Assembly (NCBI RefSeq): GCF_008253865.1
Contig: NZ_CP042331.1
Coordinates: 2,604,001 to 2,668,000 of the forward strand
From: Bosea sp. F3-2
GTDB lineage: Bacteria; Pseudomonadota; Alphaproteobacteria; Rhizobiales; Beijerinckiaceae
Reading direction: 5' to 3'
DNA: 64,000 nt
The notes below the pieces were generated by a model that was not told where the DNA came from, ran no database searches, and saw only the letters and a program-made list of their open reading frames with translations. Of this stretch, positions 33,462 to 42,700 are shown in pieces; positions within the stretch are counted from its first letter, which is position 1; every line of letters starts with the position of its first letter. A program made the translations under genes and the position numbers.

Positions 33462-34073
33462 ATGCCCGCCGATTTCAGTCGCGAGACATACGCCATCGCC
33501 AACGGCCTCTGGCCGCTGGCCGGCATCGACGAGGTCGGACGCGGGCCGCTCGCCGGCCCGGTCGTGGCCGCGGCCGTCATCCTCGATCCGGCCCGCGTGC
33601 CGCATGGACTCGACGATTCGAAGAAGCTGCCGGCGGCGATCCGCGAGGAGCTCTTCGGCGAGATCATGGAGCGGGCGCTCGCCGTCACCGTCGCCAGCGC
33701 CACGGCGGTCGAGATCGACGCACTCAATATCCGTCAGGCGACGCTGCTGGCGATGCGCCGGGCGGTGGCCGCGCTGCCGCTTGCGCCGCTGCATGTCCTA
33801 GTCGACGGCAACGATCCGCCGCAGTTGAGCTGCGGCTGCGAAGCGATCATTCAGGGGGATGGCGCCGTGGCCTCCATCGCGGCCGCCTCGATCGTCGCCA
33901 AGGTGACGCGCGACCGGATGATGGCGCGGCTGTGCCGACGCTATCCGGCCTATGGGTTTTCGGGTCATGTCGGCTATGCGACTCCGCAGCACCGCAAGGC
34001 CATCGCCGAACACGGTCCCTGCCCAGAGCACCGCTATTCCTTCGCCCCGGTGAAGGGCGTCTGGTTCCGGTAG
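33462..34073 (+). CDS. rnhB: Ribonuclease HII
   Basis: Removes ribonucleotides and RNA primers from DNA-RNA hybrids; 203 aa. Catalytic acids appear in GIDEVGRGPLAGPVV (Asp22-Glu23 region), LVDGN near residue 112 and ASIVAKVTRDRMM near 143-155, and the YGFSGHVGYATPQHRKAI motif closes the fold. The ATG at 33462 was chosen where the conserved domain begins. Next gene ccrM is 456 bases further on, in the same direction. Confidence 0.95.
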   Translation: MPADFSRETYAIANGLWPLAGIDEVGRGPLAGPVVAAAVILDPARVPHGLDDSKKLPAAIREELFGEIMERALAVTVASATAVEIDALNIRQATLLAMRRAVAALPLAPLHVLVDGNDPPQLSCGCEAIIQGDGAVASIAAASIVAKVTRDRMMARLCRRYPAYGFSGHVGYATPQHRKAIAEHGPCPEHRYSFAPVKGVWFR

Positions 34074-34108
34074 AGCCCGGCCGCGCCGCATTTGGGAGTA
34101 AAGCGCGA

Positions 34109-34323
34109 CGTCATTCCGGGGCAGGCCAAAGGCCTGAGCCCGGAACTCATGAACACGACGCTACTCCAGTTGCCGTCATGCTCGCCCTTGTGGCGAGCAT
34201 CCACGTCTTGAACACTGTATGGCATCGATGAAGACGTGGATGGTCGGGACAAGCCCGACCATGACGGCGGCGGCGTGTTCATGGGTTCCGGGCTCATCGC
34301 TACGCGATGCCCCGGAATGACGA
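34109..34323. repeat. Nested double palindrome (families B and D)
   Basis: Outer arms of family B (CGTCATTCCGGGG...CCCGGAACTCATGAACAC and its complement at the right end) enclose an inner pair of family D type (GTCATGCTCGCCC...GCGAGCATCCACGTCTTGAA against GAAGACGTGGATGGTCGGG...GACCATGAC). An inner element appears to have inserted in the centre of an outer one. The rest of the 456-bp gap to ccrM holds no gene. Confidence 0.8.
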
Positions 34324-34529
34324 GGCGGTCCTGTTCCAGGCTCCCCGCGAACTGCCGCCACGGCAACTCCAGGCGTTAACAACTGTTAGGAATTTTCCTT
34401 TCATTGCCAATGGGCTAGGCAAAATCTGCAGCCCCAAAACGGGACGCATTTTTTTCAGAGCGGAAACCCGGCCTTTACCCTGTCCAGCCAATATCGCGCT
34501 CGTTGAAGTTGCGTAACGGTCTTGGCGTC

Positions 34530-35747
34530 ATGGGTATTTCGCGTACCGGGACCGCCAGCGCTCCCGTCCGGATTCAGGTTTCGCGTACCGGACGGCCAGC
34601 GCTGGGGGCTCGGATGAAGGCCAAGGGCCTTCACAGTCACAGCCTTCCCGAACAGATCGGTGTTCCGCAGGAACTGCCGCTCGATCAGATCCTCGTCGGC
34701 GACTGCGTCGCGGCGATGAACGCCCTGCCGCCGGCGAGCGTCGACCTGATCTTCGCCGATCCGCCCTACAACCTCCAGCTCGGCGGCGATCTGCGCCGGC
34801 CCGACGACAGCCTCGTCGACGCCGTCGACGACGACTGGGACAAGTTCGCCTCCTTCTCCGACTACGACGCTTTCACCCGCGCCTGGCTTGCGGCCGCGCG
34901 GCGCGTGCTGAAGCCGGACGGGGCGCTGTGGGTCATCGGCAGCTACCACAACATCTTCCGCGTCGGCGCGACGCTGCAGGACCTCGGCTTCTGGATGCTG
35001 AACGACATCGTCTGGCGCAAGGCCAATCCGATGCCGAACTTCCGCGGCCGGCGCTTTACCAATGCGCATGAGACCCTGATCTGGGCCGCCCGCGGCGAGA
35101 ACTCGAAATACACCTTCCACTACGAGGCGCTGAAGGGCGGCAATGACGACCTGCAGATGCGCTCGGACTGGTATCTGCCGCTCTGCACCGGCGAGGAGCG
35201 CCTGAAGGACGCTGGCGGCGCCAAGGTCCACCCGACGCAGAAGCCGGAAGCCCTGCTCGCCCGCGTTCTGCTCTCGGCCTCGAACCCCGGCGACGTGATC
35301 CTCGACCCCTTCTTCGGAACGGGAACGACCGGTGCCGTCGCCAAGGCGCTCGGCCGCCGCTTCATCGGCCTCGAGCGCGACGCCGTCTACGCCAAGGCGG
35401 CGCGCGAGCGCATCGCCGCCGTGACGCCGCTGGCGCCGGAAGCATTCTCCGCCGCGCCGTCCAAGCGCAGCGAGCCGCGCGTGCCGTTCCTCAGCCTGGT
35501 CGAAGCCGGGCTGGTCAAGGCCGGCGAGACCGTCCATGACGAGAAGCGCCGCTACAAGGCGGTGGTGCGCGCTGACGGCACGCTCCTGCTCGGCCCCGCC
35601 GTGGGCTCGATCCACAAGGTCGGCGCGCTGGCGCAGGGCCTGCCGGCCTGCAATGGTTGGACCTTCTGGCATGTCGAGCGCGAGGGCGGGCTGACGGTGC
35701 TCGACACGCTGCGTGGCGAGATCAGGGCGCAGATGGCCGCGGCCTGA
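34530..35747 (+). CDS. ccrM: CcrM-type adenine DNA methyltransferase (GANTC)
   Basis: A beta-class N6-adenine methyltransferase, 405 aa, predicted to methylate GANTC and help time the cell cycle, as in Caulobacter and rhizobia. Motif IV DPPYNLQLGG (77-80 for DPPY) precedes motif I DPFFGTGTTGAVA (FGTGTT at 262-267), the beta-class order, and the sequence DAVDDDWDKF is a CcrM signature. The C-terminal 100 residues form the CcrM extension with EREGG...IHKVGALAQGLPACNGWTFWH. I chose the ATG at 34530, since related proteins start MG; a TTG at 34503 is upstream. Target specificity is inferred from the family. Confidence 0.95.
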   Translation: MGISRTGTASAPVRIQVSRTGRPALGARMKAKGLHSHSLPEQIGVPQELPLDQILVGDCVAAMNALPPASVDLIFADPPYNLQLGGDLRRPDDSLVDAVDDDWDKFASFSDYDAFTRAWLAAARRVLKPDGALWVIGSYHNIFRVGATLQDLGFWMLNDIVWRKANPMPNFRGRRFTNAHETLIWAARGENSKYTFHYEALKGGNDDLQMRSDWYLPLCTGEERLKDAGGAKVHPTQKPEALLARVLLSASNPGDVILDPFFGTGTTGAVAKALGRRFIGLERDAVYAKAARERIAAVTPLAPEAFSAAPSKRSEPRVPFLSLVEAGLVKAGETVHDEKRRYKAVVRADGTLLLGPAVGSIHKVGALAQGLPACNGWTFWHVEREGGLTVLDTLRGEIRAQMAAA

Positions 35748-35851
35748 CCGCACGCCAGCCATAACTCCACCCCTGCGATCATTCGTTCGGAGGATGCGTG
35801 CGCCCCGGCGGCGCGCCCATTCTCAGCGTATGAGATCGTAGCGGGGATGTC

Positions 35852-36580
35852 ATGGCCACAATCCTGAAGAACGGTTCTCGCGGTCCCGAGGTCAAGACGC
35901 TTCAGGAAGCGCTCAACACCAAGCTGAAGCCGCGGCCGCCGCTCGTCCCCGACGGGCAATATGGCAACCTGACCCGCAGCGCGGTCCTCGCCTTCCAGCG
36001 CAAGAACTGGCTGGTCGAGGACGGCGAAGCAGGACCTGCGACGCAATCCTGCCTCTATGATATCGAGACCTTCGCGCCGATCCTGCACAAGGTCTCCTTC
36101 ATCGCGCAGCCGACGAACACGACCTGCTGGGCGACCTCGACGGCGATGATGAAGAACTCGACCGTGCCGATCATCATCGCCAAGACGCCGCCGGACATGA
36201 TCCTTCCCGATGGCTCGCTCGCGAACTCCTCCGAAAGCGACCAGGCGATCGTGACCGGGCAGCGCTATGCCCGCATCCATGGCTTGCGCTGCAATGCGCC
36301 GATGTCCTGGTCGGTCGAGCTGTTGCGGCAGGCCCTGTCGCGCGGGCCCCTGATGTTCGACATGCTCTGGCGCGTCGACGAATACACGGCCGGGCGCGGC
36401 AGCCCCGGCCACATGATCGTCGTGGTCGGCATGCGCGGCGACGGCAATCCGGACGGCACCGGCACGACGCTGCGCATCCAGGACCCCTGGCCGCCGAAGC
36501 GCGGCAAGATCTATTCCAAGGGCTATTTCAAATGGTCCGTCGACCTGCCGACGATGACCTACCGCGTCTTCGAGCGGTAG
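35852..36580 (+). CDS. Peptidoglycan-binding domain plus papain-like cysteine peptidase
   Basis: 242 aa with no signal peptide. Residues 5-70 form a PG_binding_1 domain (GSRGPEVKTLQEALN...DGQYGNLTRSAVLAFQ). Residues 80-242 form a papain-like or C39-like peptidase related to the AvrRpt2-type family: catalytic Cys92 in NTTCWATSTAMM, His187 in SPGHMIVVVGM and Asp211 in RIQDPW. The peptidase is intact. Without a leader it is cytosolic or exported by an unconventional route, as for some effectors and toxins. No immunity gene or secretion locus is adjacent. Its end overlaps mutY by 22 bases, tail to tail. Confidence 0.82.
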   Translation: MATILKNGSRGPEVKTLQEALNTKLKPRPPLVPDGQYGNLTRSAVLAFQRKNWLVEDGEAGPATQSCLYDIETFAPILHKVSFIAQPTNTTCWATSTAMMKNSTVPIIIAKTPPDMILPDGSLANSSESDQAIVTGQRYARIHGLRCNAPMSWSVELLRQALSRGPLMFDMLWRVDEYTAGRGSPGHMIVVVGMRGDGNPDGTGTTLRIQDPWPPKRGKIYSKGYFKWSVDLPTMTYRVFER

Positions 36581-37632
36581 AGCCCGGCGCGCTCGACGAC
36601 CTTGAGCATGACGCTCGGCAGCGGCTCGCCGGCGAGATTCGCCAGCTTCGTGAAGCGCATGCCGGCCGGGGCTAGCGTCCGGTCCGGGACGCTGCCGGTG
36701 AACACCGTCAGTTCCAGCGGGAAATGCGTGAAGACATGGCGCACCGGCTCCGGCAGCCGTGTCCAGCGCAACGGCAGCGGAGCGTCCTGCGCGGCGCCGT
36801 CGAGCTCATAATCGGCGCGCCATTCGCTGGTCGGCACTTCCGCCATGCCGCCGAGCAGTCCCTTGGCGGGGCGCGTGCGCAGCAGGATGGCGCCGTCGGG
36901 GCGGGTCAGCACAAAGGCGGCGCCATAGCGGGTCTTGCCAATCTTCTTCGCGGCCTTGCGCGGAAAGCTCTCCTGCGTGCCGTCCGCCCGCGCCCGGCAG
37001 GGCTCGCGCCAGGGACAGAGCCCGCAGGCGGGGTTGCGCGGCGTGCAGATGGTCGCACCGAGGTCCATCAGCGCCTGCGCGAAATCGCCGGACCGATCGA
37101 TCGGCAGCAGCGCCAGCGCCTTCTCGCGAATCAGCGGCCGCGCGCCGGGCAATTCATCCGCAATGGCGAAGAGACGCGTCATGACGCGCTCGACATTGCC
37201 GTCGACCGCCGCCGCTGGCCGGCCGAAGGCGATCGCCGCAACAGCTCCGGCTGTGTAGGCACCGATGCCCGGCAGGGCGCGCAGCCCCTCCTCCGTATCG
37301 GGGAAGCGGCCGCCATGGCTCCCCATGACCGCGCGCGCGCAAGCGTGGAGATTGCGGGCGCGGGAATAATAGCCGAGCCCGGCCCAGGCCTGCATGACGT
37401 CCTCGGAAGGCGCTTCGGCGAGGGCCCGCACGGTCGGGAAGCGCGCCATGAAGCGCTCGTAATAGGGCTTCACCGCCGTGACCGTGGTCTGCTGCAGCAT
37501 GATCTCGGAAGCCCAGACCCGATAGGGGTCGGGGCGCTCGCCCGCAACGGCACGCCAGGGCAGCGCGCGGCGATGGCGGTCATACCAGACGAGAAGCTCG
37601 GCAGCGCGGGGCATCGGAACGGAGGCGTCCAT
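36559..37632 (-). CDS. mutY: A/G-specific adenine glycosylase MutY
   Basis: Removes adenine mispaired with 8-oxoguanine; 357 aa. Catalytic Glu43 lies in ASEIMLQQTTV, the helix-hairpin-helix reads LPGIGAYTAGAV (120-131), and the catalytic Asp144 lies in AAVDGNVERV. The iron-sulfur ligands are Cys196, Cys203, Cys206 and Cys212 (CX6CX2CX5C). The C-terminal 8-oxoG-recognition NUDIX-like domain covers about 230-350. Length and all key residues are normal. mutY followed on the other strand by dciA-like, dsbA-like and smc genes is a familiar alphaproteobacterial neighbourhood. Confidence 0.97.
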   Translation of the reverse strand: MDASVPMPRAAELLVWYDRHRRALPWRAVAGERPDPYRVWASEIMLQQTTVTAVKPYYERFMARFPTVRALAEAPSEDVMQAWAGLGYYSRARNLHACARAVMGSHGGRFPDTEEGLRALPGIGAYTAGAVAAIAFGRPAAAVDGNVERVMTRLFAIADELPGARPLIREKALALLPIDRSGDFAQALMDLGATICTPRNPACGLCPWREPCRARADGTQESFPRKAAKKIGKTRYGAAFVLTRPDGAILLRTRPAKGLLGGMAEVPTSEWRADYELDGAAQDAPLPLRWTRLPEPVRHVFTHFPLELTVFTGSVPDRTLAPAGMRFTKLANLAGEPLPSVMLKVVERAGLYRSKTR

Positions 37633-37852
37633 GCATCCGGTTTAGCGCGAGGAGCCGAGGCTGCGAAAGGTCAATCGTGGCGGGGATTGGGTCGAGATGC
37701 CGGCAGTGGGCCATCAGCGAAGATCAGCCCGCGGCCTGCAATCGGGTCTTCCGCGCGGCGCCGTCCGAGGGCTCTCGCAATGTCGTGTCCGGACTTGAGC
37801 TAGCGCAATGAAGACGCGGACGAAGCCGGATAATCTCTAACGGAGGGAGGAG

Positions 37853-38245
37853 ATGACCATGCGCTTTGCAGAACCCGCCCGCCACTGGTTGCGCGCTCAG
37901 TTCCTGTCCCGGGAGATCGACGCACTCGACCCGGAGACAATCAGCCAGCTCGCACGGGACAATGCTTTGGCCGAGTCCGATTTTCGCGAGCTGGCGACAT
38001 CCCCTGACACGAACGCCGAGCTTCTTCGGCAACAGCTCGCACAAGCCGGAATCGATCCCGACAAGCTTGCCCACACGCAAGCGAGCGTCATGCGGGACAT
38101 GGCGGTCATCTGCTCGGGATGCTCTGTGGCACGCCGCTGCCGCCGCACGCTGAACCGGCAGGATGCAGTTCTGCACTACTCGCAGTATTGTCCGAACGCG
38201 CACACTATCGATGCCTTGCGTGTCGGCTCAACGCAATTCGATTAG
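37853..38245 (+). CDS. DUF6455 family protein with four-cysteine motif
   Basis: 130 aa, soluble. The N-terminal two-thirds is helical and acidic. The C-terminal part has four cysteines as CX2CX5CX16C (Cys87, Cys90, Cys96, Cys113; CSGCSVARRC...YCPNA), suited to a zinc or iron-sulfur site. Similar proteins in Hyphomicrobiales are grouped as DUF6455 without known role. A very strong ribosome-binding site (GGAGGGAGG) precedes the ATG. It is a stand-alone gene between divergent mutY and the dciA-like gene. Confidence 0.75.
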   Translation: MTMRFAEPARHWLRAQFLSREIDALDPETISQLARDNALAESDFRELATSPDTNAELLRQQLAQAGIDPDKLAHTQASVMRDMAVICSGCSVARRCRRTLNRQDAVLHYSQYCPNAHTIDALRVGSTQFD

Positions 38246-38364
38246 GGCCGGCGGGTTTCCTCCAACGTAAGATCACCTCTAACGGCGGTGCATTCGGACA
38301 CGACAGCGCCCCGCAGCCGCGCAACCGGCTTGCCATGCTGCCGGCAGCTCGCGCAAACTAGGCC

Positions 38365-38862
38365 ATGGCCGCAAAACCGCTCGCAGAGCTGATCGACGAC
38401 TGCATCGCACCCGCGCTTGCCGCGCAGGGTTTCGCGGGGCGCGCCATCGTTTCGCTCTGGCCGGAGATCGTCGGCGAGCGGCTGGCGGCGCGCTCGCGCC
38501 CGCTCAAGATCGACTGGCCACGCCGCCGGCCCGCGCCCGGCGAGGCGAGCGAGCCGGCGACGATGGTCGTGCGGGTCGAGGGCGCCTTCGCGCTGGAGAT
38601 GCAGCAGCTCGGCCCGCTGGTGATCGAGCGGGTCAACACCCATCTGGGCTGGCGGGCCGTCGGCAAGCTCGTGCTCAAGCAGGGGCCGGTCGCAGCGCCT
38701 GTTGCGACGAAGCCGGCGCCGAAGCTCGACGGCGCAGCCGCCGCGCGGATCGACGAGCAGGTCGCTTGCGTCGCCGACGAGGGCTTGCGCGAAGCGCTGG
38801 CGCGGCTCGGTCGAGCCGTCGCGCTGAGTGCGAAAACGCGAGACCATGACACGGCTTCGTGA
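38365..38862 (+). CDS. DUF721/DciA-type protein
   Basis: 165 aa. DciA-type proteins help load the replicative helicase DnaB in bacteria that lack DnaC. The DUF721 core covers residues 5-105, with WPEIVGERLAARSRPLKIDW and VVRVEGAFALEMQQLGPLVIERVN (a KH-like fold); the C-terminal 50 residues are Ala/Pro-rich and probably disordered, as often seen. It lies 95 bases upstream of the DsbA-like gene and smc, a conserved order in alphaproteobacteria. Confidence 0.85.
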   Translation: MAAKPLAELIDDCIAPALAAQGFAGRAIVSLWPEIVGERLAARSRPLKIDWPRRRPAPGEASEPATMVVRVEGAFALEMQQLGPLVIERVNTHLGWRAVGKLVLKQGPVAAPVATKPAPKLDGAAAARIDEQVACVADEGLREALARLGRAVALSAKTRDHDTAS

Positions 38863-38956
38863 GCAAGGCGCCCAGCGGCACGATGTGCTCTTGCCACAAT
38901 CGCGCTGGCCTCTATAGCTCCGCAACCGCTTTTGGACCTTTCGGGGATTTCTCACG

Positions 38957-39577
38957 ATGACGAACAGGCGACAGCTCCTGACCGGCGCAGCCGGCATCGC
39001 CGCTGCCGCGCTCGCCGGCCTCAACGCCGCGCGGGCCCAGACCAAGCTCCCCGATGCCGGCCCGCTGGGCGATGTCTGGCTGGGATCCCCCGACGCCAAG
39101 GTCAGCATCGTTGAGTACGCCTCGATGACCTGCTCGCATTGCGCGCATTTCCATCAGACGACCTGGCCGGAGCTGAAGAAGAAGTACATCGACACCGGCA
39201 AGGCGCGCTTCACCCTGCGCGAGTTCCCGCTCGATCCGCTGGCGACGGCCGGCTTCATGCTCGCCCGCTGCAACGGCAACGACAAGTTCTACCCGATGAC
39301 GGACCTGCTCTTCGCGCAGCAGCGCAACTGGGCCTTCACCGAAAAGCCGGTCGATGCGCTGGCCACGCTGGTCAAGCAGGCCGGTTTCACACAGGAATCC
39401 TTCGAAGCCTGCTTGAAACGGCAGGATATCTATGACGCCGTCACTGTCGTGAAGGATGGCGGGGCCAAGGCTGGCGTGGATTCGACGCCGACCTTTTTCA
39501 TCAACGGGCAGAAGCGTTCCGGTGCGCTCTCGATCGCCGAGTTCGACAAGATCCTGGAGCCGCTTCTCGGCAATTGA
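38957..39577 (+). CDS. DsbA-family thioredoxin-like protein
   Basis: 206 aa. A signal peptide with twin arginines (TNRRQLLTGAAG, ending AARAQ) leads to the periplasm, possibly by Tat. The active-site motif is CSHC (Cys59, Cys62) in YASMTCSHCAHFHQTTWPELKKKY, the cis-proline segment is DSTPTFFINGQ, and a helical insertion sits between. CSHC rather than CPHC and the short length point to a DsbA-like or DsbG-like oxidoreductase of the alphaproteobacterial type. It precedes smc. Confidence 0.92.
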   Translation: MTNRRQLLTGAAGIAAAALAGLNAARAQTKLPDAGPLGDVWLGSPDAKVSIVEYASMTCSHCAHFHQTTWPELKKKYIDTGKARFTLREFPLDPLATAGFMLARCNGNDKFYPMTDLLFAQQRNWAFTEKPVDALATLVKQAGFTQESFEACLKRQDIYDAVTVVKDGGAKAGVDSTPTFFINGQKRSGALSIAEFDKILEPLLGN

Positions 39578-39607
39578 GGAGATCGGCCTTCCATGCTCCA
39601 AATCCCC

Positions 39608-39713
39608 CGTCATTCCGGGCGTAGCGAAGCGGAGACCCGGAATCCATCGTAAAGCAGCCCGCTCTTCGATGGATTCCGGATCGGCGCGGCTTCGCCGGTT
39701 GTTCGGAATGACG
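39608..39713. repeat. Palindromic intergenic repeat, family B
   Basis: CGTCATTCCGGGC...GGAATGACG outer arms with an inner AATCCATCG/CGATGGATT pair. It fills the gap between the dsbA-like gene and smc. Confidence 0.85.
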
Positions 39714-39739
39714 GGCGCGGATGCTGCAGAGGCGCGCCG

Positions 39740-42700
39740 ATGCATCTGACGCGCCTCAAGCTCGCCGGCTTCAAGACCTTCGTCGAGCCGACCGAATTCC
39801 TGATCGAGCCGGGGCTGACCGGCATCGTCGGGCCGAATGGCTGCGGCAAGTCCAACCTCGTCGAAGCCCTGCGCTGGGTAATGGGCGAAAGCTCGTTCAA
39901 GAACATGCGCGGCTCGGGGATGGACGACGTCATCTTCGGCGGCTCGAACGAGCGCCCGGCCCGCAACATGGCCGAAGTCTCGCTCACCCTCGACAACAGC
40001 GACCGCAAGGCGCCGGCTGCCTTCAACGAGGCTGATGTCCTCGAGGTCACGCGCCGGATCGAGCGCGAGGAAGGCTCGACCTACCGCATCAACGGCAAGG
40101 AGGTCCGCGCCAAGGACGTGCAGCTCCTCTTCGCCGATGCCGCGACCGGCGCGCGCTCGCCGGCGCTCGTCCGCCAGGGGCAGATCAGCGAGATCATCTC
40201 GGCCAAGCCGCAGTCGCGCCGGCGCATCCTGGAGGACGCCGCCGGCATCGCCGGCCTGCACAGCCGCCGCCACGAGGCCGAGCTGAGGCTGCGCGGCGCC
40301 GAGGAGAACCTGACGCGGCTGGAAGACGTGCTCGGCGAGATCGACGGGCAGATCGACGCGCTGCAGCGGCAGGCGCGGCAGGCCGGGCGCTACCGCAGCC
40401 TCGCCTCCGATATCCGTCGCGCCGAGGCGATCCTGGCGCTGATCGCCCTGCACGACGCCCGCGCCCAGGAGGCTCAGGCGTCGCGTGTGCTGGAAGAGGC
40501 GGTGCGCGGCGTCGCCGATCAGACCGGCATCCAGGCCGAAGCCGCCAAGCGGCAAGCCATCGCCGCCCATGAAATGCCGACGCTGCGCGAGGGCGAGGCG
40601 ACGGCTGCCGCTGCACTGGTCCGGCTGAAGCGCGGCCTCGACGAGCTCGAAGCCGAGAATCGCCGCGCTCGGCAGCGGGCGGAAGAGCTCGGCCGTCGCC
40701 TGAGCGAATTGCAGGCCGATCTGTCGCGGCAGGAGACTATCGGTCGCGATGCCGCCGAGAGCCTCGCGCGGCTGTCGGAGGAAGATGCCGCCCTCGCTCA
40801 TGAGGGCGATGGAGCCGGATCAGGCGCCGAGGCCGCGACGGCAGCGCAGCGCGAGGCCGAAGCAGCCCTCGCGACGGCTGAAGCCGAGCAGGCCGCCGCG
40901 CAGGCCGCTCTGTCCGATCTCGCCGCACGACGCGGCGCGCTGGAACGCTCGCTGCGCGAGGCGCGGGAACGGCAGGATCGCGCCACGGGGGAGCGTGAGA
41001 AGCTGCGTCGCGACCTTGAAGCCCTCGATGCTTCCGACGCAAAGGCACTGCTCGACAAACTTCGCGAAGCGCTGGCAGCCGCCGAAAAGGCGGCGAAGGC
41101 AGCCGAAGCCGATGTCAGCACGGCACGTTCGACTGTTGCCGCGGCGCGCGAGCGTGAAGCGGAGCTGCGCGGCCCGCTCGCGGAGGCGGACCGCCGGGCG
41201 CAACGGCTCGACACTGAGATCGGTACGCTGCGCAAGCTGCTCGCCCCGGCGGCGGGCGATCGCTGGCCGGCGATCCTCGAAGCCGTCAGCGTCGCCAAGG
41301 GCTACGAGGTCGCGCTCGGTGCGGCGCTCGGCGACGATCTCGACGCCTCGACCGAGGCAACGGCTCCAGCGCATTGGGACGACACTGGTGAAGGAAGCGG
41401 TGACCCGGCCCTGCCGGTAGGAACGGATCCCCTGCTGGCGCACGTCGAGGCCCCCGCTGCCTTGAGGCGACGGCTGGCGCAGATCGGTGTCGTCGTTCGC
41501 GACGATGGCGAGGCCCTGCGACGGGAGCTGAAGCAGGGCCAGATCCTGGTCTCGCGCGAAGGCGATCTCTGGCGCTGGGATGGCTTCACCAGCGCGGCCG
41601 ACGCCCCTTCGCCCGCCGCGCGACGGCTCTCCGAGAAGAACCGCCTCGTCGATCTCGAACGCGAAGCCAAGGCCGCGCGCGAGGCGGCGGAGGCCGCCCG
41701 TCAGGCGCTGGAAGGCGTCGGCGCCGAGGCGCGCAAGGCAGCGCAAGCCGAAACCGCCGCGATCGAGGTCTCGCGGCTGGCGCGCCGGACCGTCGACCAG
41801 GCCCGAGAGCAGCTCTCCGCCGCCGAACGCAAGGCGGCCGAGACGCTGGTGAAGCGCTCGACCCTGGCCGAGGCGATCAACCGACTCGGCCAGGCCGTGT
41901 CCGAGACCTCGCAGCAGGTTACGACACAGGAAACGGGGCTCGCCGCCCTGCCCGTTTCTGCCGAGCTCGAAAACACGCTGCTCAAGGCCCGCGTCCGGCT
42001 CGGTGAGTGCCGCGCCACCGCCTCCGATGCTCGTGCCCGGGTCCAAACCCTGGCGCGGGAAGCCGAACTGCGGACCCGCCGCCGTGCCGCCATCGCCGCC
42101 GACATCAAGGCCTGGAAGGAGCGCGCGGCGGCCAGCCTCCAGACCGCCGAGGAGACGCGGCACCGGATCGCGGTCGCCAGCGCCGAGCAGAAGACGCTGC
42201 TGGAAGCCCCTGACACCTTCCTGACCGAACGGCGCCGGCTCGTCGCCGAAATCGAGCAGGCGGAGGGCGCGCGCCGCGAGGCAGCCGACAAGCTTGCCTC
42301 CGGCGAAACCGCGCTGGCGGAGGCCGATCGGCAGGCGCGCATCGCGCTTGAAGGGCTATCCGGCGCGCGCGAGCGCCGTGCCTCCGCAGAGGCAAGGCTC
42401 GAAGCCGCACGCCAGCGCGTCAGCGATATCGTCCGGCAGATCGAGGACGGGCTGGATACCGGGCTCGACGGGCTTCAGACCATCGCCGGAATCAAGCATG
42501 GCGATGCGCTGCCGGAGCCGGAGACGGTCGAGCGGCGGCTCGCCAACCTCAAAGGCGAGCGCGAGCGACTCGGCGCCGTCAATCTGCGAGCCGAGGACGA
42601 ACTGACCGAGGTGAAGGCCAAGCGCGAGGGACTTTCCGGCGAGCGCGACGACCTGACTGAGGCGATCCGCCGCCTGCGGCAGGCGATCGGAGCCCTCAAC

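Noticed and set aside
34376..34389. A CtrA-like TTAA-N6-TTAG sequence upstream of ccrM.
   Set aside because: CtrA sites are TTAA-N7-TTAA; the spacer is one base short and the second half has a mismatch. ccrM control by CtrA would fit other species, but this site does not show it.
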